Origin: Siphonodentalium dalli
Taxonomy: Eukaryota; Mollusca; Scaphopoda; Gadilida; Siphonodentaliidae
NCBI GenBank assembly: GCA_032622095.1
Contig: CP136066.1
Location: 107,097,319 to 107,161,318, forward strand
Reading direction: 5' to 3'
Length of the DNA stretch: 64,000 nucleotides
This document shows positions 55,514 to 64,000 of this stretch, one piece after another. Position 1 is the first letter of the stretch. Each line of letters opens with the position of its first letter. The position numbers and the translations under genes are program-made. A model generated the notes under the pieces. The model did no database searches. It was not told the DNA's origin and was given only the letters and a program-made list of their open reading frames with translations.

Positions 55514-58201
55514 AAGAATTCCAGTGTAGTGTTTGTAATGAGTCATTTTCTGAAGAAGATGACCTCAAAAAGCACATGGAGTTACATAATAGTGATCAGC
55601 ATACATGTAACGTCTGCTCGGCAATATTCTCTCGGAATAGTAAGCTCCGAGTTCACATGGAGACGCATAAGGATGAGCAACTGTCCTGCGGAATTTGTTT
55701 TGAAAATTTCACAAAGAAAATAAAATATAGAGAGCATATGCTGGAGCATGATGGGAAAGAATTATGCTGTGTGGAATGCTTGAAGACATTTGAACATGTT
55801 GATGACTTGAGACGTCACATGAAAAAACATGTTAGCAACCCGCTAATGTGTAGGATATGTTCAAACATGTTCACAGACAAAACTGAGCTGAAGCGACACA
55901 TCAGAGCTCATAAGTTAGATGCGGGTAACATGTTTTGTGTGCAAAATGCGGTTTTCTGGAAAGCGTGAAATGAAGAATCATTTGAAAACACATAATTTGG
56001 ATCCACTCGGTTGTAGTGTCTGCGATAAACGTTTTGCTAAAAGAAGAGAGCTCAAGCGCCATATGAAGATCCACAGTCTTGATGCTTTCCATTGTGATGT
56101 GTGCGATGAACGATTTGAAAAAAAACGAGAGTTAAAAAATCATCTGAAAACACATACTAAGCTTGATCCTTTCGTTTGTAGCCTGTGCAATGCGAGATTC
56201 TCTAAACTTAGGAAACTCAAAGGGCACATGAAAATCCACAAGTTCGTTTGTAACATCTGTAATGATTCGTTCCAATTACGTCGACCATACAATCGCCACA
56301 TGCAATTACACAAACCTAAACGTTTTTCTTGCGAAAACTGCAATGAGTCATTTGATGGCAAAAGGGAATACAATCATCATCAGAAAGTTCACCTCGATGA
56401 GGTATTTATATGCGATGAATGCATGCGGACATTCCCAAACAGGCGTGAGTTGGATCAGCACAAGATGACAACACATGGTTTCGCAGAATTCAGATGCGGA
56501 TGCTGCACTGCTGTGTTCACCGAGCAAGATAAATTAGAGCAACATATGGAAATCCATGAAAGAAATCCAGAGAGTGATTATGAAAACTACAACAATTCCG
56601 ATAATTCCAATGGCGAATTGATTCGATGTCCCTTCTGCATCCAGAGGTTCAACAATCAATCCGACCTAAATACACATATTGAGTCACATGATCAGACAAA
56701 GCCTCTGACATGTAAAACTTGTTTTCTAATTTTTATGAATCAATATGATTTGGATAAACACATGGAAACTCATCAAGGACGGAAGGTTTTAGGCTTGGGC
56801 AGTAAATTTGGTATTCATGAGGATAGTAACTCACACAGCCGTGTTGGAAATATCTCATTTGCACTTAACAGAATTCTGAAAAATCGTCTGAAGAACCAAC
56901 TTGGTGATAGATCGCCAATGCGAGATGATAATCGAGAAAATTATATGGAGAATACAAGCGATATTAATGATGATACTGAGAACATGGCTGTCGAAACATT
57001 TGTATGTGAAGTTTGCCAAGGCAGTTTCTCCAGTCGAGAGGAGTTGGTTATCCATAAACGAACACATCTTACTGAACAGGTTTTCAGTTGCGACGTTTGC
57101 TACAAAAACTTCTCGAGTAAGAATCACCTTCGACGTCATAAGAAAATCCACGGTGAAACCGATCAATTCTTGTGCTCTGTTTGCCATGTCAAATTTATGG
57201 ACAAAAACAGCTTGAGAATTCACATCCAATCACATCCAGAAAAGCGGTTCGTATGTAAAATTTGCTTGGCTTGTTTCTCAAAAAGTGGCGGCTTGCAGAA
57301 GCATAGATTGACTCATGACGAAGAAAAGCGGTTCATGTGTAGAAAATGCAACAAAGGATTTCCGAAGAAGAGTACATTGAATATACATATGGCATCTCAT
57401 ACTGGACGAACATTATACACTTGCAACATATGTTCCAAGGTTTTCTTTACTGGGTCATTTTTGGAACGACACAAACTCCTGCACACAAATAATCGTCCTT
57501 ACATATGCATGATTGCAGATTGTCCAAAAACATTTGCCGATCCTGTGAGCTTGCGGCAACACATGAGGATACATGAAAAGAAGAATGAATTTACCTGGCC
57601 AGAAGATGGCAATCTTGAAGTGTTTGAGTTAAGTAGGATCTCCGCCCATGATAACAGTAATACGTCGGCCATCAGGGTGTCAGGCGATGAATTTTATGAT
57701 GGCAATGGAATGGATATATCTGGTGAAAATGGTGATACATGTGTAATATCTTTTGATTCTAATTCTGGTTACGATGACGATGGATCTTTCTTTCAGGCAG
57801 TAAATTCCCAGGTTGATTTTCAAACAGATGAGAGTTTTGTTGCAATCAGTTCTGAACAGCCTTCTCGTAGTAGATCTCGAAGAAAACAAAGTTTGCCCAG
57901 GAGAGCACAATGTGGTTTAGCTGAGGCTAATGGTGTTGATCATATTGAACCTGATAACGCTCTTGAAGCAGAAGGTCAAGTTAAAGAATTGAATGACCCA
58001 ACTGACTCTGAGAAAGACGGTGAGTGTGAAGATGTTATGTTTGTAAATCCACTCGCCGCATTGACGAAGGATCAGATTGTTGGTATTGCTGGAGAACGAG
58101 ATTCCTCTGATGATGGTGATGCGAAATTTCAATGTGGCGTCTGTTGCTCTTCATTCTCAAATAGTTCGGAATTGGAAATGCATGTTGAAACACATGTTTA
58201 G
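55297..58201 (+). CDS. C2H2 zinc-finger protein, 23 fingers (one frameshift)
   Basis: The start ATG has a strong context (ACCATGG) and follows in-frame stops. The protein would be about 967 residues: an acidic N-terminus with 18 consecutive Asp (residues 54-71), fifteen closely spaced fingers (first cysteine at residue 77), a linker of about 75 residues, seven more fingers (the seventh with C-x4-C), an acidic Ser/Asp-rich region with a basic RSRSRRKQSLPRR stretch (possible nuclear signal), and a lone C-terminal finger. Spacers are mostly not TGEKP; LD-containing linkers (HNLDP, HSLDA) dominate fingers 5-9. The phase changes at the GGG run 55923-55925. Removing one G lets finger 5 run straight into finger 6 (LDAVTCFVC), so a recent or artefactual 1-bp insertion is likely. 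Probable role: nuclear DNA-binding regulator; no orthologue or target can be named. No KRAB, BTB or SCAN domain is visible. Confidence 0.9.
55456..55509 (+). repeat. (GAT)n coding microsatellite, 18 Asp codons
   Basis: Eighteen GAT/GAC codons in a row encode the poly-Asp tract just before finger 1. Three GAC interruptions limit slippage. Length variation between individuals is likely. Confidence 0.9.
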
Positions 58202-58358
58202 TTTACACCAGAGTTTAACTTTTAGTTGAATGTTAAAGGAATACCAGCATTGAAGTTTTCTTCTTTTTTAATTGGATGTATTAAATGTTGATAACATTTT
58301 GTAGAAGGTCCATCAGAATCTGATTATAAATACACAAGGTATGGTTTGTTAATTATTA

Positions 58359-58524
58359 GTACTCTCAGGTGCCTAATAATCATGTTGGCCTAATAATAGT
58401 GATGGGTGGAGATTTAGGCTGAAATTAATAATAGTGATTGCAGTTTCACTGTATGTCTCAATGCCAAATAATTTCTCCAAAATTAATAATCGTGCTGACA
58501 CTATTTTTAGGCACTTGAGAGTAC
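58359..58524. mobile_element. MITE with GTACTCTC/GAGAGTAC ends in the 3' UTR region
   Basis: The inverted ends GTACTCTCAGGTGCCTAA and TTAGGCACTTGAGAGTAC enclose 130 bp with AATAATAGTGATGG and its relatives. It lies 158 bp after the zinc-finger stop codon, before the first good polyadenylation signal. A degraded copy lies at 3597-3799. Confidence 0.8.
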
Positions 58525-58965
58525 ATACATTTGGGTTCAGACATATGCCTCTATGCATAATTTCCTTGCCTTAACGTTTGGTTAAAGATAGTGTATATCT
58601 TCTGGGCCACAATTAAAACAACAGCTTAATTTTTATAAAACCCAATTTCAAGACTATTATATGTTCTAAAAATAGCCACTTTTACTGTCTTGGGATTATA
58701 TGGGGATAATTCTAAAATAATTGATATAAATGATAGAAGCTTTTCTGGACAGGTGTCCTCAATACATAATTATTATTTTATATAAACTTGTCAGGAAGTG
58801 ATACACTACAAATATCTTTAGAACATGAGGGAAACCAAGACAACTGCTCTCACCAAATCATGCAAGACAGCTTCTTCATGATATCACTTCATTGTACAAG
58901 GCTTTTTAAGGTTGGATAAAAGGTCTGGTCTTTGTCAGAGTTCCATGGTATTAATTTTGTCTCAA

Positions 58966-58971
58966 AATAAA
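58966..58971 (+). terminator. candidate polyadenylation signal AATAAA
   Basis: First canonical AATAAA after the zinc-finger stop codon, 765 bp downstream. Another lies at 59147. Cleavage site unknown. Confidence 0.4.
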
Positions 58972-59619
58972 AAACTATGATTTTGGAAAACATCAACATT
59001 TTATTACTAATAATGTAATAAAGAAAATCCGCAACCAAAGGCATTTGATTTTTACAGAGTATTAACTGACAAATTTATCCTTAAAATATTATTTAATTGA
59101 TTTAAGCGTCGAAGAATTTACCAAAATGATTGATTTAAGCGTCTAAAATAAAAAAAATGGCACAGATGCCTGTACCCAATTGCTTGTATTTGACAAAACA
59201 TATCTCATTCGTTTATGGACAGATTCTACCAAAGGGTTCAGTGTGAGCTGCCGGCTCTGATGAGAAAGAGAAAATTTTAACAGTAGTATATTTATTTATT
59301 ATTAGTTTGATTTTTTTCTACTTGTATCTTTTTTCATTGGAGCAACTTCACTTATAAATGTACATGCCTACTTTCAGCTGCCAGTTATGGCGATACAGTC
59401 TGAATAAATTGGAGACTACCTAACACCAGTAACAGCTTCATGTTCGTTGGTCTGGAACAAATATCAAGGAATCTAAGTGCACCATTCAACTGACAAATAA
59501 AAACTTGTACAAATGATACTGTATTGGTATATCGCTTAAAATCTTTTCTGCTTCTTGGGGTGTCCAAATTTTACTCATTACGGTATTTACCCGAAAATTT
59601 ATGCAAAGTGCTACAACTA
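58972..59619. other. no gene seen
   Basis: AT-rich DNA. A short direct repeat TTGATTTAAGCGTC occurs at about 59098 and 59130. No coding evidence. Confidence 0.4.
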
Positions 59620-59994
59620 CCCTGCTGGACAAAACAAGTGTCCACTTAACCGCGGTGCGGTTAGCATTGCCACCGCGGCTGAAATGCAACTACACCGCGG
59701 CTCCATGGGCTAACTACAGTTGGGCCGCGGTGTACTTACCGTTCGGCCATGGCGTAGTTGCCGCAATGTACGTTCATTAAACTGAAAAAAAGACGATACA
59801 AACCAGAAATCTAACCACGGTGAACATGCCGTTCACCCGCGGTGCAGTTGCCTTTCGGCCGCAGTGTACTTGCTGTCCGGCCGCGGGTACTTGCCGTACG
59901 GCCGCGGTGCTCAACTGCAGTTACAAACTCTGACACCGCGGCCGAACGGCAAATACACTGCGGTGCCAATGGACACTTGTTTTGTCCAGTGGGG
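59620..59994. mobile_element. TA-flanked MITE with CCGCGG-rich interior, 375 bp
   Basis: The ends CCCTGCTGGACAAAACAAGT and its near-complement (ACTTGTTTTGTCCAGTGGGG) are flanked by TA. The interior has about twelve CCGCGG or CCATGG/CTGCGG variants at 20-30 bp spacing, joined by GTTGCCGTTCGG and CTAACTAC-type words in both orientations. It is strikingly GC-rich for the region. No coding frame. Confidence 0.85.
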
Positions 59995-60036
59995 TAATGT
60001 TTTATTTCACACCCATTGGTTTTTTTTTGTGAAATC

Positions 60037-61128
60037 GGGGGGAGGGGGTCGAAAAAAAATTCAGGCACGTATGATGGGGTGGGTGGGTGTCTCTCGGGTC
60101 CGAAAAGCAGTTTTTTCCATGTGCCAAATTTTTTTCTATTTCTGCTGTTGAGTCTTATTTTGATGCGTTTTCTACCGATACAACAAAATAAGAATAACTA
60201 TGCAGAACTCAGCTGAAAATAAGCAATAAAATGAAAGCACACCATATGTGACATGGAAATAAAGATATAATAAATAATGGAATAAAATAGACTTTTGACA
60301 ACGTAAAACATAAAATCTTAACATATAAATTGAAGGCCAGCCGGGCCAGCTTGAACAATTTCAAATTGTTTTCCAAGTTAATGTGGATCAGCTTGTAATG
60401 TTAATCACAGTAACAAAGATTTTATCGTCACTGATATCGTGAGCAAAAAAGAAGTGAGATTGGGCTATCCATCCATATGTTATTCCCAATTATTACGAAG
60501 CCTATTACTTCAGGCAGTGGCTACCAGCCTGCCATTACACGCTATAACATGTTTCCTCAGTTCTGGTTTCTGAGATGCCCCAAGAAGAGTCATGCGTGTA
60601 TATCATGCTTATGTTTGGTATTAGCATTATTCTATGAACTGGGATGAACAGTTGTATTTCCACATGTGTTGATAAACAATTTGGTTCAAGCAATATATCA
60701 CATAGCAAATATCAAAATATCAAATAATCTGAAATGTGTTGTACCATGTAGTCTGTAGAATACTCAAATGTGATTATGTGACTAGATCATGTGACTATAT
60801 ATTATGAAAATGAATGTTATTAAAAACTTTGGCACTCTACCTGTCCCTAGAAATGTGATTATGTTGACACATTTCTTGATTAATGACACTTATATGATAA
60901 ATTCAAATAGTATCGTTATCTTCATTATGCACTGTTCTATTAAAATCTCACGCAATAAACTATTTAGGGGCTGGGTGTCCAAAACTGACCGAAAAAAAAA
61001 GGGTGGGTGTCCATAATTGCCTGGAAAAAAAGGCCGGAAACGGAAGAAATTGGGTGGGTGAGTGGGCCGAGGCCGAAAAAAATTAAAATGATCATACGTG
61101 CCTGGAAATTTTTTCCTACCCCCCCCCC
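60037..61128. mobile_element. 1.1-kb element with G/C-tract and CAGGCACGTATGAT ends
   Basis: GGGGGG..GAAAAAAAATTCAGGCACGTATGAT at the left is mirrored by ATCATACGTGCCTGGAAATT..CCCCCCCC at the right. GGGTGGGTGTC words occur near both ends. The end motif resembles the 28880-30184 insertion. The 70-95-residue frames are unrecognised and lie in end repeats. Confidence 0.7.
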
Positions 61129-61261
61129 AAATGCAGTAAAATACAGAAGATTTTAAAACGTTCAATAAAACTATTTGTCTTGTCCTTTCTACATGTGGAA
61201 TCTAGTCACTGGAGGATTATTGATAATGAAAATAAGAACAAATTCCTTCTATTTAGTCAAG

Positions 61262-61900
61262 ATTGAGCTATTGCCATGGGTTGGCACCCGTCGTCCGTCT
61301 GTCAACAGTCTCCTTTAGCACACCCTTCAGGTCACATCTCATAACTGATTGTCACCAACCTTGATATGGATCTTCAGGATGACTTCTAGATGGGACCAAT
61401 ACATTTTTTCTGAAATCTGTTATAAAACATGGCTGCCAGCAGCCATCTTGGATTAAAAAAATTTGTCCATCAGCAAACCATGCCGCCCACATTGTTTTGA
61501 AATTATACAGGCATGTGGATGATCACCTCAAAATTAGAGCTATCAAATTTGAATGGTTTTTGATGAAAAACATGTGGTTCTTCTGGGTGACCACTAGATG
61601 GGAGCCATCAAATTTTCAGAATTTCATTAAAAACATGGCCACCAGCAGCCATCTCGGATTCACATTTGAATTCATTGGCGCGCTCTACAACTGACATTTA
61701 TTGGAGAAATGTTTTTTAAAAGTCTACAGGCATGTTTAGGTTCACCTCTAGATGAAAAACATGGCTGCCGGCACCCATCTCGGATTTGACTCTTTGCATC
61801 ACTAAATACTTTGGCGTGACCTACTGTCATAATTTTTCATCCAATTGATCCCAAACTTCATATGGCTCTTCGGGTTGACCTCTGGTATTACTTAAACGTT
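61262..61900 (+). repeat. tandem repeat, about 125-150-bp units, GTCGTCCGTCTG head
   Basis: Head ATTGCCATGGGTTGGCACCC-GTCGTCCGTCTGTC, then four to five diverged units containing GA(T/C)C.C.TGATATGGATCTTC, GACTTCTAGATGGGACCAAT, AAAACATGGCTGCCAGCAGC and CATCTCGGATT. It has the same plan as the other GTCC-headed repeats. No gene. Confidence 0.65.
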
Positions 61901-62557
61901 TAGACTATGCACATTCCTTATCCCCTCCATTATTGCCTCTCAAAGTTGAGCTGCAGTGTCATGGTCACTTTCATTTCATGTTCTTCTTGATAATAATAGT
62001 TTTAACAAACTTGGTATGATTTTTCAATTGTACCCACTGCGAACACTTTCTGTGTCTTTAATTGAAAATAGAAGGTTATACCTACTCAAAGATGGTAGAA
62101 TCATACAAATGCCAAACTTTGTTGTCTTCTGTCAAACATAATTATATTTTATATGGATTGAAAAATTCATGCTCACTGAGAGTGGTTGACATAATTGTAC
62201 TAGTGGGTTGGATGGTATTCTTAAAGAATTGTCTCTTGATTTTTGATGTACGAAATGAATGCTGGTGTCATATATTATTATTTAATTTTGAATGTGACTT
62301 TCTCTCACAATCTCATTTGTTAAGAAATGCTTGTTTCAGGAGTGTTCAAACGAATCTGTTGCGTTGAATTTTAAATACAAATTATAGCCCTAGGTTGTTT
62401 AGATGGTGGCTATATGTATAATCCGTCAATGTACATATTTTCAATGCAAACCATGGTAATTACATGTGTATGGTAATTAGCGTGTGCGTCATGACGTTTC
62501 TTGATATTAATTGATAAAAGCATGTACACCATCACATTTCTTGTTTTCACTCTTTAA
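61901..62557. other. no gene recognised
   Basis: The 101-residue frame at 62062-62367 has no recognisable domain and atypical composition. Nothing else. Confidence 0.4.
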
Positions 62558-62782
62558 CCCTTTGAGTGCCAGGTCGATTTTTGTATCAACCCATATACCC
62601 TGTGCCAATGCATTCTCTTATATATGCGAGTCGACCATAGGTCGCCTCGCATATATAAGAGAATGCATTGGCCTAACAATTGTTTTTGTTTTTTTTTTTA
62701 CAATTTTTTACAATTTTAATAATTTATTGTTATATTCTTTAACAGACTTATTTTGTAGGAGCCATTTTTGGCACTCAAAGGG
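62558..62782. mobile_element. piggyBac-like MITE, CCCTTTGAGTGCCA ends, 225 bp
   Basis: TTAA on both sides (62554-62557, 62783-62786) with inverted ends CCCTTTGAGTGCCA and TGGCACTCAAAGGG. It contains a long hairpin (CCAATGCATTCTCTTATATA/GCGAG and its complement, 62606-62673) whose arms recur at 63721-63790. No transposase. Confidence 0.9.
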
Positions 62783-62786
62783 TTAA

Positions 62787-63290
62787 AAGATAGCGACTCT
62801 GTGAAGCGAAGAAAATTTGACTTGCATTTATGTCAATAAAGTGTTAGTTGTTGTGATTTGACAGGTTTGACATTATCGTAGAATTCATTTATAACAGATA
62901 GATTGATTTGCTATATTACATTCATTCCAATATAGAACATATTAGCTACAATCGGAAGCTCTGCATTACAACCAATTTGAATGGCTTAATGCAGACAATG
63001 GATCATGTCATCGCATTGGACCATCGCAACGGACCAATGCAACACTTTTGTCTGAACACTACTTTTCTCAATCAAGATTGTGAAAGCAGCACAATAATAT
63101 AAATTCAGCATTAGTTGTTTTGTGTACAGTTTAGTTTGTTTAATTTATTCTTTTATTTTCTATCCAAAAATAACTTGTGTCATATAATGGATAAGTTAAA
63201 AAATGAAATGACCAATTATCGATAAGAGGATACATGTATAATTCCATCAATATAAATTATAAAATTAGATGATGTACTTAAGTCATTTAA
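62787..63290. other. no gene recognised
   Basis: A direct repeat-like GCATTGGACCATCGCAACGG stretch lies near 63013. The 64-residue frame is unrecognised. Confidence 0.35.
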
Positions 63291-63501
63291 CCCTTTCTAT
63301 ATTAAATGGAATCTCCCACTCAGTTATAAAAGTGTACATTGGAAGGGTCTTATTCATCTGGCGGGATGTTCAGGAGGAAGCAAAAGGAATCCCATTCATT
63401 GGTGGGAAATGTTCAGATAATCAGTTCAACAAATGAGCTAACTTATTGTCTGAACATTTCCTGATGGATAACTACTCGTCAAGCATTTAGTATAGAAAGG
63501 G
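63291..63501. mobile_element. piggyBac-like MITE, CCCTTTCTATA ends, 211 bp
   Basis: TTAA on both sides with inverted ends CCCTTTCTATA and TATAGAAAGGG. Inside, GGAAATGTTCAGATAA and TTATTGTCTGAACATTTCC form another hairpin. It is unrelated in sequence to the 62558 element beyond the CCCTTT end. Confidence 0.9.
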
Positions 63502-63720
63502 TTAAGAACAAGTCATGTTTCTGTGTTTTATGGAATAAAAATGTGTTTATACTTCCAAAATAAGTGTTGATAAAGTTGATTTTTTAATTCCAAAATCCAT
63601 CAGTAAATGTCCTAAAATCACATCAGATAATATTTTTATCCATTCTAATCTAATGCACTCAACCTGACAACTCAAACCCTAATATGATGGGAGCTTCCTG
63701 AAATTTTGCAAAAACCCTGT

Positions 63721-63884
63721 GCCAATGCATTCTCTTATATATGCAAGTCTTCCATAGGGAGCCTCGCATATATAGGAGAATACTTTGGCCTAACAATATT
63801 TATCTTGACCTTGTAAGCCAGTGCATTCTCTTATATATGCGATGCTCCCTATAAGAGACTCGCGTATATAAGAGAATGATCTGG
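63721..63884. repeat. two hairpins of the CCAATGCATTCTCTTATATA family
   Basis: Hairpins at 63721-63790 and 63817-63884 have arms matching GCATTCTCTTATATATGCGA and its complement around loops such as CCATAGGGAG. The same hairpin lies in the 62558 MITE. The pair is followed by CTGGCACAGG and by a GAAAGGTTAA end near 63940, suggesting a larger degraded TTAA-type element. Confidence 0.75.
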
Positions 63885-64000
63885 CACAGGATCTTTAATC
63901 CTGCACCAGCGCAGCTCCCGTCATGAAAGGTTAAGCAACAATCCAAGAACCTCAACTAAGACTTCAGTAAATTGATATGCATTGTGAATGAGGTAAAAGA

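Noticed and set aside
55269-55577. Minus-strand poly-Ser frame
   Set aside because: Antisense shadow of the poly-Asp tract in the zinc-finger gene.
1-64000. CRISPR arrays, tRNA or rRNA genes
   Set aside because: The tandem palindromes lack unique spacers of constant length and no cas-like genes occur. No tRNA cloverleaf with a GGTTCGAATC-type arm or rRNA segment was recognised by eye.

Overview
The window looks like nuclear DNA of a marine invertebrate. It is AT-rich and gene-poor, densely packed with DNA transposons and MITEs, rich in (GTCC)n/(GTCT)n-headed tandem repeats, and carries one long C2H2 zinc-finger gene. There is no bacterial-style gene packing. The phylum cannot be fixed from the sequence alone; repeats of this kind occur in molluscs, cnidarians and non-vertebrate deuterostomes.

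The only gene with a strong coding case lies at 55.3-58.2 kb on the + strand. It encodes a protein of about 967 residues with 23 C2H2 fingers and an 18-residue aspartate tract. One extra base in a GGG run at 55923-55925 splits it into two overlapping reading frames. A likely 5' UTR exon starts at 55160 after a good splice acceptor. MITEs sit 45 bp upstream of that acceptor and just after the stop codon.

Other coding traces are transposon-derived. They are a decayed MULE transposase (25.07-27.36 kb) interrupted by a 1.6-kb TA-flanked element, a truncated THAP-domain fragment (9.56 kb), and copies of an unrecognised mobile-element protein (21.4-22.4 kb, and 49.8-50.7 kb inside a clean 14-bp target-site duplication).

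Layout: 1-9 kb, MITEs, a 2.3-kb foldback and CTTAAG palindrome arrays. 9-21 kb, the THAP fragment, tandem duplications, more palindrome arrays and an inverted Helitron-like repeat. 21-28 kb, the unknown-protein element, a 1.5-kb long-TIR transposon and the MULE. 28.7-39 kb, a large nested inverted-repeat structure plus a 5 x 191-bp array. 39-46 kb, hAT-like elements and an irregular GAGAACCCC array. 46.7-49.5 kb, five Helitron-like units head to tail. 49.5-55.1 kb, nested hAT-like, retroposon-like, pogo-like and Helentron-like elements. 55.1-58.5 kb, the zinc-finger gene. 58.5-64 kb, a CCGCGG-rich TA element, a G/C-tract element, a tandem repeat and two TTAA-flanked piggyBac-like MITEs.

The most notable patterns are: (i) the Helitron-like array, whose 122-bp units each carry an NRF-1-type palindrome; (ii) several unrelated elements whose interiors are arrays of short palindromes; (iii) the unknown repeated protein with a target-primed-type insertion footprint; and (iv) a nested insertion whose removal restores the MULE reading frame. 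I saw no tRNA, rRNA or CRISPR features.
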